Assembly (NCBI GenBank): GCA_041741095.1
Contig: JBGSKQ010000013.1
Location: 1-64,000 of the forward strand
DNA: 64,000 nt
Direction: 5' to 3'
Source of the DNA: UBA6168 sp041741095
GTDB lineage: Bacteria > Bacteroidota > Bacteroidia > Chitinophagales > Saprospiraceae
Shown here: in pieces, positions 33,855-42,442 of the stretch
Position numbering within the stretch: position 1 is the first letter of the stretch
How the letters are laid out: every line of letters begins with the position of its first letter
Program-made: the position numbers and the translations under genes
Notes under the pieces: model-generated
Databases searched by the model: none
What the model was told of the DNA's origin: nothing
The model's input: the letters and a program-made list of their open reading frames with translations, nothing else

Positions 33855-36392
33855 TCAATTACCTCCCATGCAAGCCTCAATCATCGCCTCAAACACCCCA
33901 CCGAACAGCACTTCAAACAATGGATTTAACACCACCCCGGTATCCGATTTAAAAACAACGTTCGTCCCGTTGGCGACGGTCGAAGCGTGCGAGGTCAAAT
34001 CGCCGGCGGATTTGTAAATCCCCGTCGGGATAGGGTTATTATTGCTGACCACCAAATTCGAGAAACAGGCGACCGGATTCAGGTCGCTTTCCCAAGCTCC
34101 CCTTCCATACGTGGAGGCTCTTATTTTAAGCGTAGGATAATATATCTCCAAATCCGTCACCGCTGCATTGGGCAATCCTGTATTAAATATTGCCCAGGCT
34201 CCGCCTGCCGTATTATCCGTATAATATACGCTGATATCTGCGCCCACATATACGGCATCATTTGCGCTGGCATTGACGGAAACGATGGTATTTATTGGCA
34301 AATTCGGCAAGCCGGTGGAAAGGTTTGTCCAGTTGGTGCCGCCATTGATGGTTTTAAAAACCTTATCTCCCGCACTATAGCCCGAAAACGTTACCCACAA
34401 TTTATCGGGGTCGGTGCCGGATATGGCTATATTGGTCAATTGCGCATTGCCCACAGGCAAGGTGCCCGTTACATCCGTCCAATTGGTGCCTGCATTGATG
34501 GATTTGGATACGGCATTTTCTTTTATGGCATAAATGATATTGACATTGCTGGGCGCAACGACAAAACGGAGAATATTGCCCGTGCCATTGGGTGTGCCCA
34601 ACATCGTCCAGGAATAGGTTGGGCTTGTCAATAAATCGAGGCTCCGGTACAGGTCAGGCCTGCCGCCTGCATATACGGTGGTGGCCGTGACTGGGTCTTG
34701 ACTGATCGGACTGAACCATTGCCCGGTAGGCAAGCCGGTAATATCTTCATGCGTCAAACCGCCATCCGTTGATAATGAATGGGCTCCACTGGGATTAGAG
34801 GTGACGATGTTCAGGTTGTTCGTGCGGTCAATGAATGCGTCTTCCCCGTCGCCACCGTTGATGCCCGACCAGGTCGAGCCGTCTTTTTTCAAGGTGCCGA
34901 TATCCTGCAAGCCAGTCACTATCAAATTGGGGTTGGACTGCGAGAGCGCAATGCCCGTTTGTTGCGCCACGCTTAAATTGTTAGTCAGGTTTGTCCAGTT
35001 TGTGCCACTGTTGACTGATTTGTAAATGCCGCCGTCGCTGGTGGCAAACATCGTTGTGCTGCTTCCGGGCAAATACTGGATGTCCTGCACGTCAGCGTGA
35101 ACATAATCAGGGGGACCGTCGCCCTGTCCCGGATAATTGGGGTCCGCACCTAACCAATAAGCTACGCAAGTCCAGGTAACACCGCCATCGGAAGATTGCC
35201 AGGCGTTGATGCCGCCAATGGTGACTGTGTTGGCGTTGGTCGGCGACACGGCAATCGCCAAATCGTGCCCCGCCTGCCCGTTGGTTCCCCCGGGGTTGGA
35301 TTTTTCATAACCTAAAATATTGGGCGAAGAAGATTGAAGGGTGAAAGAAGCGCCGCTATCGGTGGAGCGGTAAGTGCCCAAGTAGCCGTGCGTGTTATTT
35401 CCAGCAATGGCATACACGTAGGAGGCATTGGCAGCCGACACGCCCAACACCATGCGGGAAACGGAAGAAGCGGCGGGCAAACCTGTCGTGACCGGGTTCC
35501 AAGTGGCCCCGGTATCCGTGGATTTAAAAAAATCCTGACCGGCGGCATATACAATAGTTGGGTCGCCGGGCTTGAATTCTATATCGTACAAAGTATTGCA
35601 ACAATAAACATTGGAGTTGGTGGCCCACCCGTCGGTCGTTCTGAAAATACCGCCATCGGTGACCGCCATCATGATGGAAGAATTGGTGGGGTGCATCACC
35701 AATTTTCTGATTTTGTAATTGTCCAACGCCGTCCAAGTCAGGCTGGTGGTGTTCCAGGTAGTGCCGCCATTGGTTGTTTTCAGGACGCCGATGCTGCGCC
35801 GGTCTGACTCCCAGTTACCAGTCGCCAGATACATGATTTGCGTGTTTCCTGGGTCGATCGCAATGTCCGAACAACCGATAATGGTCAGCAGATCCGTGTT
35901 CGTCGTCCATGTTGCGCCAGCATTCGTGGACTTCCACAAGCCGCCGTCCGGGGCACCGACATACAGGGTGTTGGAATTGGTCGGGTCGAACCGCACGAAG
36001 TCTATCCTGCCGGAAGCCGCATCGTAGCCCGTCGGAACTTCGTTCGGTCCCAAAGATGTCCAGTTGGCGGGCATCGAAACGGAGCCGCTGAAGGATTTTT
36101 CTGCCGACCACTCCACGTAATTCTGGAAGGTGGTGGAAGGCAACAACAGATTGCCTGAAGGATAAACCCTGGGCGTCATGTAATTTTCCCACCGCTTAAA
36201 AACTTTGTAGCCCTCGCCTTTTTTAGGCGTTTTGCCTTGCCAGTATTTATAGAAATCCTGTTGTACCTGGTAAAAAGTTGCGCCTTTGTTGCCGCCCATG
36301 TCCCGCCAATTGACAGGCTTTTGAGCAAAGGAGCTAAGGGTGAAAAACAGGAAAACAGTGAGTAAGGAGAAAATTCGGGAAAATGTTTTCAT
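33855..36392 (-). CDS. secreted BNR/sortilin-type repeat protein
   Basis: 845 residues from the signal-peptide ATG (MKTFSRIFSLLTVFLFFTLS); a longer frame upstream runs through a hairpin and was rejected. At least eight BNR/sialidase-type repeats are visible (DGGLWKSTNAGATW, VLKTTNGGTTW, FFKSTDTGATW, TYRSTDSGASF, WQSSDGGVTW, IYKSVNSGTNW, VSKSINAGTNW, VFKTINGGTNW), forming a VPS10/sortilin-like propeller. The C-terminal 60 residues (YKSAGDLTSHASTVANGTNV, VLNPLFEVLFGGVFEA) resemble the coat-hanger-stack module seen on Bacteroidota surface proteins. No standard T9SS sorting motif is seen. It lies inside an attC-like bounded unit, an unusually large one (3.1 kb). Confidence 0.85.
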   Translation of the reverse strand: MKTFSRIFSLLTVFLFFTLSSFAQKPVNWRDMGGNKGATFYQVQQDFYKYWQGKTPKKGEGYKVFKRWENYMTPRVYPSGNLLLPSTTFQNYVEWSAEKSFSGSVSMPANWTSLGPNEVPTGYDAASGRIDFVRFDPTNSNTLYVGAPDGGLWKSTNAGATWTTNTDLLTIIGCSDIAIDPGNTQIMYLATGNWESDRRSIGVLKTTNGGTTWNTTSLTWTALDNYKIRKLVMHPTNSSIMMAVTDGGIFRTTDGWATNSNVYCCNTLYDIEFKPGDPTIVYAAGQDFFKSTDTGATWNPVTTGLPAASSVSRMVLGVSAANASYVYAIAGNNTHGYLGTYRSTDSGASFTLQSSSPNILGYEKSNPGGTNGQAGHDLAIAVSPTNANTVTIGGINAWQSSDGGVTWTCVAYWLGADPNYPGQGDGPPDYVHADVQDIQYLPGSSTTMFATSDGGIYKSVNSGTNWTNLTNNLSVAQQTGIALSQSNPNLIVTGLQDIGTLKKDGSTWSGINGGDGEDAFIDRTNNLNIVTSNPSGAHSLSTDGGLTHEDITGLPTGQWFSPISQDPVTATTVYAGGRPDLYRSLDLLTSPTYSWTMLGTPNGTGNILRFVVAPSNVNIIYAIKENAVSKSINAGTNWTDVTGTLPVGNAQLTNIAISGTDPDKLWVTFSGYSAGDKVFKTINGGTNWTNLSTGLPNLPINTIVSVNASANDAVYVGADISVYYTDNTAGGAWAIFNTGLPNAAVTDLEIYYPTLKIRASTYGRGAWESDLNPVACFSNLVVSNNNPIPTGIYKSAGDLTSHASTVANGTNVVFKSDTGVVLNPLFEVLFGGVFEAMIEACMGGN

Positions 36393-36446
36393 GATGAAAA
36401 AGTTGAATTTGTGATTGGAAGTGAAAAGAGAAGCCTCATCATAACT

Positions 36447-36503
36447 GTGTTCGTCCCTCGTGTGAGCGTTACGGGACGAAAGCCACTCACGAGGGACGAA
36501 CAC
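36447..36503. repeat. 16-bp perfect inverted repeat upstream of the BNR gene
   Basis: GTGTTCGTCCCTCGTG (36447-36462) and CACGAGGGACGAACAC (36488-36503) are exact complements around a 25-base loop, 55 bases before the BNR start codon. It may be an operator or attenuator hairpin in the leader. Confidence 0.65.
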
Positions 36504-36585
36504 GATGCACCAAGGCGCATGTTTGTCCGACCTGGCTCCAATTATTTCTTTTTTCTTTTTTCTTTTTTTATTTAATCGTAGCTAA

Positions 36586-36652
36586 CGTCCAGCGCCGGCG
36601 ACGTGCCCAGCTTTTGCTGGGCATGGACGCTGGCGCAGTGTTCGTGCCAGCC
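36586..36652 (-). other. attC-like imperfect palindrome after the lipoprotein pair
   Basis: Two bases after the lipoprotein stop codon the minus strand reads GGCTGGCACGAAC, then GCGCCAGCGTCCATGCCCAG..., loop AAAA, GCTGGGCACGTCGCCGGCGC..., GGACG|TTAGCTACG. The first box is the complement of the same unit's opening GTTCGTGCCAACC (37818-37806), 12 of 13 bases. Placing the opening after GGACG, as in a closed circle, gives a nearly continuous palindrome. That is the diagnostic logic of an integron cassette attC. Confidence 0.65.
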
Positions 36653-36654
36653 TT

Positions 36655-37359
36655 TTATTTCATGTTTTTTATTAATTCTTGCGTTGATTTTTTCATAAAT
36701 TCAACTAACAAATCTGTTTCAACAAATTCATAATCAGGTACTTCGCTTAACTTTCCACTTCTTCTTCGATAAACTTTTCCTGAAGCATCAATTTGATATT
36801 CGCATCCTTGGGTACATGGAGCATAATTAAACTGATATGTTCCAGCTATTTCATTCGTCTTCACAAGAATTAATTTAAATTCAGTCGAAGCACCATACAA
36901 TGTTATGTTGCCTTGATATAGTTTCTTTTCTTTTCTTTTTCCTGGCGTATAATATTTGTTTGTATGATATTCAACGTTTGTGTTCAGGCTAACCAATTCT
37001 AAAATTAGCTCTGTGTCGGTTAATTCCCTAATTTTTGAGTAATCGCTTGTTTCGGTTTTTCTTAATATTTCATTAAAAAGCCCTCTATCTCTTACGTCAA
37101 AACCTGATTTTAATAATTCTTTTTCTATTGAATTGTAAACTTCAGTTTTAGAGTATCTTTCTTCGGTAGTGGCGTCTTTAGCACTATCAGGAACTCTTAG
37201 TACTATTTTGGGATTTTGGTTGGTTCTTAAATATTCCTTCAAGGATGATTTTGTAAATATTTCTGATGGGCTCTCAGAGAATTGAACAACTCCAGGACGA
37301 AGAGTGGAGCAAGAAGATAATAGAAACGTCAATGAAACGAATAGAAACAGGTTTTTCAT
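36655..37359 (-). CDS. hypothetical lipoprotein
   Basis: 234 residues from the lipoprotein-signal ATG (MKNLFLFVSLTFLLSSC, Cys17). The soluble part is mixed alpha/beta with KEYLRTNQNPKIVLRVPDSA, FDVRDRGLFNEILRKTE and LTDTELILELVSLN. This resembles the CsgG/FlgO-like anticodon-binding-type fold of outer-membrane lipoproteins (a VxDRGL near the start of the domain), but identity is low. Two Cys in APCTQGCEYQ may form a small loop. AT-rich. It forms a two-gene unit with the secreted protein 38 bases upstream, enclosed by attC-like ends. Confidence 0.6.
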   Translation of the reverse strand: MKNLFLFVSLTFLLSSCSTLRPGVVQFSESPSEIFTKSSLKEYLRTNQNPKIVLRVPDSAKDATTEERYSKTEVYNSIEKELLKSGFDVRDRGLFNEILRKTETSDYSKIRELTDTELILELVSLNTNVEYHTNKYYTPGKRKEKKLYQGNITLYGASTEFKLILVKTNEIAGTYQFNYAPCTQGCEYQIDASGKVYRRRSGKLSEVPDYEFVETDLLVEFMKKSTQELIKNMK

Positions 37360-37397
37360 TTTCTGATTTTTTTTTTGAAAATTAATTATGAGTAAGT

Positions 37398-37793
37398 TTA
37401 ATAACAATTGCACACGTAGTCAATGATATATTTGTGGAATCTTTCTCCGTAAGTACTATTGTCACTAAAATTTAGAAAAGGTTTTGAAAATTTATCCCAA
37501 TTCGACTGTGGAACATTGCAAAAGACATATTTTTTGGTTGAAAATCCATACTCGTCTTTTTTAATTTCGGCAAAAACAAAAATAATATCACGATAATCTA
37601 TCTCAATCTTAAATGCTTTTACATCTTTTAGCCATGATGAATTCATCAATTGATAAAATCCAACATTGTCAAAATTGTAGCCTTCATCTTCAACTAAGCC
37701 CATTAAATCTTCACAAGAAATATCTTGAGCCGTCAATTTTATCCCCCCTATCAAGAGCAACACTATCGGTATCATTGTAAATTTTCTTTTCAT
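37398..37793 (-). CDS. small secreted protein, hypothetical
   Basis: 131 residues from the signal-peptide ATG (MKRKFTMIPIVLLLIGGIKL, cleavage after TAQ). A longer frame exists only because it reads through the repeat-E hairpin. The mature part holds DISCEDLMGLVEDEGYNFDN, FKIEIDYRDIIFVFAEIKKD and a C-terminal DYVCNCY; the Cys pair could be a disulphide. KTYVFCNV... and the strand order recall the KTSC/YD-type small domains, but no family is claimed. AT-rich; first gene of the attC-like bounded pair. Confidence 0.6.
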   Translation of the reverse strand: MKRKFTMIPIVLLLIGGIKLTAQDISCEDLMGLVEDEGYNFDNVGFYQLMNSSWLKDVKAFKIEIDYRDIIFVFAEIKKDEYGFSTKKYVFCNVPQSNWDKFSKPFLNFSDNSTYGERFHKYIIDYVCNCY

Positions 37794-37805
37794 TTTATTT
37801 TTTTT

Positions 37806-37965
37806 GGTTGGCACGAACTCCAGATTAACGCATTGCATGTTTTATATAAACGTCTATCCAAAACATGCAATACCATTTTCCAACAATTGTTTTAAAATCA
37901 GTATTTCAAACATCCCAACAAATATACCCCTCACTTTTTACTCCACCAAGCCTGTAAATAAGGAT
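37806..37965 (-). repeat. promoter-bearing dispersed repeat, copy E, with unit boundary
   Basis: Minus strand: TTG (37949-37947), 20 bases, TATATTTG (37926-37919). After a 39-base deletion relative to copy D come GGGATGTTTGAAA and the hairpin GTATTGCATGTTTT...AAAACATGCAAT, then TCTGGAG|TTCGTGCCAACC. The breakpoint at 37818/37817 is the same as in copy D and marks the start of the two-gene unit. It supplies that unit's promoter. Bases 37806-37817 are the unit's own first bases. Confidence 0.65.
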
Positions 37966-37991
37966 TTGATGGAACGGTTATCCCATCATTC

Positions 37992-38642
37992 TCACCACAT
38001 ACTTTCTATCGGGAAGCCCTTCACCAGCGCTGCCGAATCCACTTCCGCCGCTTTAAAACTGGCTCCATTCCATAGCAACAGGGCAGCAGTTTCCGCCAGC
38101 TTATCTATTGGCTCCTCGCCGCTCACGTCCATCCAATGTTCTATTTCCCGGTGGACGATGTCCTTGTCGCCATCGCCGTCGTAGTCGAGCAGGTAACTGC
38201 CCGTAAGGATTTGTCCGCCGTCGCCGCCATAGAAGTCGGCCACGGTGAGGCGGTCGGTGAATTCCTTCTTTTTCTGGTCGTAAACAAAAAGAGATTGGTG
38301 CCGGTACCAGCCCTGTATCATGTTCACTAGGTAAGCTTCCACGCTATCCGACAGCGGGAATCGGCTTTCCGCCTTGACTATCAGCTCGCCCGAATTGTCG
38401 AAGTAGGGGACGTGGTTCATGATGCGGGTTTCCATCTGGCTGAAAAAGAGGCCATTGGGTAGGGTATCGCCCGCCGCCGACCAGTTTTCGTCCACCACTT
38501 CAAAGCGCATGGTGTCGCTGGCGGGGATGGACTTGAAGTAGGATTCGAGGCTGCGTTCAGCGGCAGTCTGTGGATGTTGGGCTTGGTTGCAAGCCGTAAA
38601 GAAAAATGCTGGAAGGATGATTAGGAAAGTTAGGTATTTCAT
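37992..38642 (-). CDS. hypothetical lipoprotein
   Basis: 216 residues with a lipoprotein signal (LPAFFFTAC, Cys18). The mature protein contains SYLLDYDGDGDKDIVHREIE (about 149-168), an acidic DxDxDGD calcium-loop-like motif as in FG-GAP/EF-hand-type repeats, within an otherwise unassigned alpha/beta domain. GC content is like the core genes, so it is probably resident; it is the gene just upstream of promoter-bearing repeat E. Confidence 0.7.
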   Translation of the reverse strand: MKYLTFLIILPAFFFTACNQAQHPQTAAERSLESYFKSIPASDTMRFEVVDENWSAAGDTLPNGLFFSQMETRIMNHVPYFDNSGELIVKAESRFPLSDSVEAYLVNMIQGWYRHQSLFVYDQKKKEFTDRLTVADFYGGDGGQILTGSYLLDYDGDGDKDIVHREIEHWMDVSGEEPIDKLAETAALLLWNGASFKAAEVDSAALVKGFPIESMW

Positions 38643-38668
38643 TGCCTTGTTGTTTAAAAGCGGTTGGT

Positions 38669-38706
38669 TATCAAACCTGCCATTTTCGGGCCTGGCGGGT
38701 TTGATA
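38669..38706. repeat. 13-bp hairpin TATCAAACCTGCC
   Basis: Arms 38669-38681 and 38694-38706 are complementary over 13 bases with one mismatch around a 12-base loop, 26 bases upstream of the lipoprotein start. The 293-base divergent gap otherwise holds the -7 box at 38880. Confidence 0.55.
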
Positions 38707-38879
38707 CCCCACCCTCTCGAAAAGCATTGATTTTATTGATGATTCACTGCAAATCCAACGTGAACCTAAAAATGCCAAACTGGCATCTGTGTCATGAGGC
38801 TAAATTCTGCAATGTTGACCAATATTTATCAAAAACAAGAAATTCGCAGCATTATAACAAGACAATTTATACATTTGAC

Positions 38880-38887
38880 CCTGTTTT
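38880..38887 (+). promoter_or_regulatory. candidate -7 box for the 38936 reading frame
   Basis: TACATTTG fits TAnnTTTG 49 bases before the ATG at 38936. Confidence 0.4.
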
Positions 38888-38935
38888 CCCGCCTGCTGGT
38901 TGATTGATCTTCCTTGACCGAACACAACTATCCAT

Positions 38936-39385
38936 ATGTACAAAATCTTATTGCTCCCCGCCTTGCTGTCCTTGGCCACCACGATGATGGCCCAGGTAAA
39001 CTACACTGCCAATGATCAGGTACTACCCTACCCCGGCCGTTTCCGCTACGGTGCCAATTTGAATTTTTATCCCGGCTGGACCGACCTGCTCGTGGCCGAT
39101 ATTGCGATGGGCAAAGCACCACTTCCCGGCATCGGCGTGGATGCCTTTCGTGGCTCCCTGCCCGAAGAATTCCTCGAAACCTGGGGCTATGGCATCCGGG
39201 TGGACTACTTCGAATATTATGAATCGCTGGGGGCCGCTGACGAACTGGTGTTTGTAGGCTACCCCGGCCCGGCGCACCGAATGGTATACGTGTTTGCTAC
39301 CAACATTTCGCCCCGCTGGGGCGGCCATCACTACAATCCATTATGGTCAGCTACTTTCCATTCTCAAGCTATCAATTTAACCTAG
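38936..39385 (+). pseudogene. truncated secreted protein (N-terminal part)
   Basis: 149 residues with a signal peptide (MYKILLLPALLSLATTMMAQ), then well-formed sequence (YPGRFRYGANLNFYPGW, LPEEFLETWGYGIRVDY, AADELVFVGYPGPAH). From memory this is the start of much larger Saprospiraceae-type exported proteins with a glycosidase-like domain; that recollection is not verified. After RWGGHHYNPLW the sequence loses character and stops, overlapping by 14 bases the end of the convergent C_GCAxxG_C_C gene. A deletion has probably joined the two. A short functional protein cannot be excluded. Confidence 0.5.
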
Positions 39386-40223
39386 AAAAACCATCAATTA
39401 AATTAGCGCAGCCGCCGCTTTTGACAAAATCCGAATGCTCCTCAAGGCTGCTAAAATATTTGCCGCAAATTTTATGACACATCATCTCTGAACCAGTCTG
39501 TAGGTTAAATGCCTCAAGCAGTTTGGCCGCATCTGGATTTTTAAACATGGGCGGAGTTTGGCCTGGGTGTTTTTTACTCCATTCCAGCATCCTATACCAA
39601 ATAGCTGCGGCCAAGGCACCACATGCATTTCCACTCAAGCCAAGTCCCCCCGCAAAACCTGCAACCATAGTGGCTTCTTCGTCGGTAGCGCCCATTTTTT
39701 TTACCACTTCCGATGCACAATTTACGCTGGAATGGCCTTGTGATTGTTTTACATCCAGGCCTTCATTTGCGGCTTGTATAGCCTCAGGCGACCATCTTGC
39801 CATCAAATTAAAGCAGGGACTAAAAATGATGCCCTGCAAAAAGGTCTTCGCCACAAAGAAGGCTAAATCAAACTTGTTGCCCCAATCCACCTTTGCGATC
39901 TCATTGCAATTGACACTCCTGGCTCTTTTGGCAAAAGATTCCAGCAAATATTGAGTGGCTGTCATTGCTGAAGCTTTTGCTATGTCTTTGTCTTCGTATC
40001 TCCGATAAGCTTCTGCCCCCACGGCCAATGCGCTTCCCCAAAGCATCCCGCACTGTTGGCCTTTTTGTGCAATTCCACCTGCCAATAAATCCGATGCTTT
40101 TTCCTCATCAGTCTTTGGATGCTCAAATTCATGGTTCAACAAATGAAACATCGCATGTGAACATGCACCGCATTCCCAAAACACCTTTCTTGGATTCAGT
40201 TTTACTTTTTCAGTGTCTTTCAT
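39372..40223 (-). CDS. C_GCAxxG_C_C family putative redox protein
   Basis: 283 residues from MKDTEKVKLN; an ATG 16 codons upstream adds a poor extension. Cys-rich pattern typical of the C_GCAxxG_C_C family: FWECGACSHAMFHLLN (about 16-31), QKGQQCGMLWGSALAVG (about 53-69), SSVNCASEVV, GLSGNACGALAAAIW (about 215-229) and CHKICGKYF. Members are thought to be redox-active or metal-binding, often near electron-transfer genes. This one stands alone between a truncated gene and mnmG. The double module is longer than the basic 120-residue family. Confidence 0.8.
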   Translation of the reverse strand: MKDTEKVKLNPRKVFWECGACSHAMFHLLNHEFEHPKTDEEKASDLLAGGIAQKGQQCGMLWGSALAVGAEAYRRYEDKDIAKASAMTATQYLLESFAKRARSVNCNEIAKVDWGNKFDLAFFVAKTFLQGIIFSPCFNLMARWSPEAIQAANEGLDVKQSQGHSSVNCASEVVKKMGATDEEATMVAGFAGGLGLSGNACGALAAAIWYRMLEWSKKHPGQTPPMFKNPDAAKLLEAFNLQTGSEMMCHKICGKYFSSLEEHSDFVKSGGCANLIDGFSRLN

Positions 40224-40388
40224 GGCTGCTGTTTTTGTTTGCAATTTGTATCGGCATTGCTGCATCAACAATGACTTTGTGCATTGGTGAATCGTGATGT
40301 ATAAAAAATAACTTTCCGGTATCGTTGCCTAAAACGTCGTCGCCTTAGTCCTTCCAAACAGCGCTTTCTGGGCTTCCTCCCATTTTCC

Positions 40389-40396
40389 TACTTTTG
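40389..40396 (+). promoter_or_regulatory. candidate -7 box for mnmG
   Basis: TACTTTTG fits TAnnTTTG, 72 bases upstream of the mnmG ATG. A short direct repeat ATTCATAGTTCATCGTTCAT lies between it and the start. Confidence 0.45.
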
Positions 40397-40467
40397 CAAA
40401 CCTTTTCCAAATCCCCAATGTTGACAGGGTTCATCATTCATAGTTCATCGTTCATCATTAAAATACA

Positions 40468-42369
40468 ATGTTTCCAACTTATGACGTCATAGTAGTAGGT
40501 GCAGGCCATGCGGGCTGCGAAGCAGCAGTGGCAGCCGCCAACCTCGGCTCGAAGGTGCTGCTCGTGACGATGAACATGCAGACCATCGCACAGATGTCGT
40601 GCAACCCTGCGATGGGCGGCGTGGCCAAGGGTCAGATTGTGCGGGAGATTGACGCCCTGGGCGGCTACTCCGGCATCGTGACCGACCACACGGCGGTGCA
40701 GTTCCGCATGTTGAACCGCTCCAAAGGCCCGGCCATGTGGAGCCCCCGTGCGCAGAGCGACCGGATGCAGTTCGCTGCCAAATGGCGGCAGATGCTCGAA
40801 GCCCATCCCAATGTGGATTTTTGGCAGGAAATGGTGAGCGGTATTTTGGTGAAAAACGGCCAGGTACACGGTGTGCGCACCAGCATGGGTTTGGAAATAG
40901 AAAGCAAGTCCGTCGTATTGACCAACGGCACTTTTTTGAATGGCATTATCCATATCGGAGAAAAACAATTTGGCGGTGGCCGGGCAGGTGAAAAAGCGGC
41001 CACGGGCATCACCGAGCAATTGATAGGGCTGGGCTTCGAGGCGGGCCGCATGAAAACTGGGACGCCTCCCCGCCTGGATGGCCGTTCCCTGGATTATTCT
41101 AAAATGGAAGTGCAGGAAGGGGACTTGCCTGCCGGGAAATTCAGTTACACCGATACTCCAAACCTGGAAAGGCAACTGCCCTGCCACATCACCTACACCA
41201 GTCAGGAGGTACACGATATTTTAAAAGAAGGTTTTGAAAAATCGCCCATGTTCAACGGGCGCATTCAGGGTCTTGGCCCACGCTACTGCCCCAGCATTGA
41301 GGACAAGATCAACCGCTTTGCCGATAAGGAACGGCATCAACTTTTCGTGGAGCCGGAGGGCTGGGACACCTGCGAAATCTATGTGAACGGCTTTTCCTCT
41401 TCCCTGCCGGAGGACGTGCAGTACAAGGCGCTGCGCCGCATTCCTGGTTTTGAAAATGTCAAGATGTTCAGGCCGGGCTATGCCATTGAGTATGATTATT
41501 TCCCGCCGCACCAGTTGAAGTTGTCCTTGGAAACCCATTTGGTGAAAAACCTCTTTTTTGCTGGCCAAATCAATGGCACGACGGGCTATGAAGAGGCGGG
41601 CTGCCAAGGTTTGATGGCCGGTTTTAATGCACATTTGGCCATCAACGAACAGGAAGCTTTTATTTTAAAAAGATCGGAAGCCTACATAGGCGTGTTGATA
41701 GACGACTTGGTGAACAAAGGCACCGAGGAACCTTACCGTATGTTCACGTCCCGTGCCGAATACCGCATCCTCCTGCGCCAGGACAATGCGGATATCCGCC
41801 TGACGCCACTCGCCTACAAATTGGCTGAGAACAATGGCCAATGGGCCGGAACCGCTTTGGAAAATTCCAATCTTTTAACAAGACTGGATCGGGTAAAAGC
41901 CAAAATAGAAGCCTCCCGGCAGATTGAAAAATACTTCCTCGACAACAGCATTTTGCCAGAAGTTATTAATGGCCTGTTGGAAAGCAAAGGATCGTCGCCC
42001 GTTTCGCAGAAGGTCAAACTGCACGGTATCTTGCTAAGGCCGCAAATTGAATTGACAGACCTGCGCTGCGCCTTGCCGGAGGTGGATGCGTTTTGTTCGC
42101 AATACGAGCAAGAATTCCTCGAAGACGCAGAAATCCGCCTGAAATACGAGGGATATATTCGCAAGGAACAGGAAATGGTGGACAAGATGATCCGCTTGGA
42201 AGAGGTGCGGATTTTGGAGAATTTTGATTTCCAGCAACTCAAGGCTATTTCAAAAGAGGCCAGGGAAAAACTGAGCCGCATCAAGCCCCGCACCATTGGG
42301 CAGGCCAGCCGCATCAGCGGGGTGACGCCAGCGGATGTGAGCGTGCTGCTGGTGCATTTGGGGAGGTGA
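40468..42369 (+). CDS. mnmG: tRNA uridine-5-carboxymethylaminomethyl modification enzyme MnmG (GidA)
   Basis: 633 residues, standard length. FAD-binding VVGAGHAGCEAAVAAA (about 8-23), SCNPAMGGVAKGQIVREIDA (about 44-63), the signature GPRYCPSIEDKI (about 270-281), TTGYEEAGCQGLMAGFN (about 370-386) and MFTSRAEYRILLRQDNAD (about 421-438) are all present, followed by the C-terminal helical tRNA/MnmE-binding region. With MnmE it installs carboxymethylaminomethyl (or aminomethyl) groups on the wobble uridine of several tRNAs, using FAD, NADH and folate. MnmE is not in the window. Confidence 0.97.
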   Translation: MFPTYDVIVVGAGHAGCEAAVAAANLGSKVLLVTMNMQTIAQMSCNPAMGGVAKGQIVREIDALGGYSGIVTDHTAVQFRMLNRSKGPAMWSPRAQSDRMQFAAKWRQMLEAHPNVDFWQEMVSGILVKNGQVHGVRTSMGLEIESKSVVLTNGTFLNGIIHIGEKQFGGGRAGEKAATGITEQLIGLGFEAGRMKTGTPPRLDGRSLDYSKMEVQEGDLPAGKFSYTDTPNLERQLPCHITYTSQEVHDILKEGFEKSPMFNGRIQGLGPRYCPSIEDKINRFADKERHQLFVEPEGWDTCEIYVNGFSSSLPEDVQYKALRRIPGFENVKMFRPGYAIEYDYFPPHQLKLSLETHLVKNLFFAGQINGTTGYEEAGCQGLMAGFNAHLAINEQEAFILKRSEAYIGVLIDDLVNKGTEEPYRMFTSRAEYRILLRQDNADIRLTPLAYKLAENNGQWAGTALENSNLLTRLDRVKAKIEASRQIEKYFLDNSILPEVINGLLESKGSSPVSQKVKLHGILLRPQIELTDLRCALPEVDAFCSQYEQEFLEDAEIRLKYEGYIRKEQEMVDKMIRLEEVRILENFDFQQLKAISKEAREKLSRIKPRTIGQASRISGVTPADVSVLLVHLGR

Positions 42370-42417
42370 AAGCTAATCCCTGACCGCTCTGAAGCAATGG
42401 GAAATTCTAATTTTTTG

Positions 42418-42425
42418 TAAGTTTG
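42418..42425 (+). promoter_or_regulatory. candidate -7 box for the small-protein/HNH pair
   Basis: TAAGTTTG fits TAnnTTTG 18 bases before the ATG at 42443. Confidence 0.4.
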
Positions 42426-42442
42426 TAAAAACATTATTAAAG

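Noticed and set aside
38669..38706. Additional attC-like site
   Set aside because: Simple symmetrical hairpin without the GTT boundary or complementarity to a unit's own 5' end.
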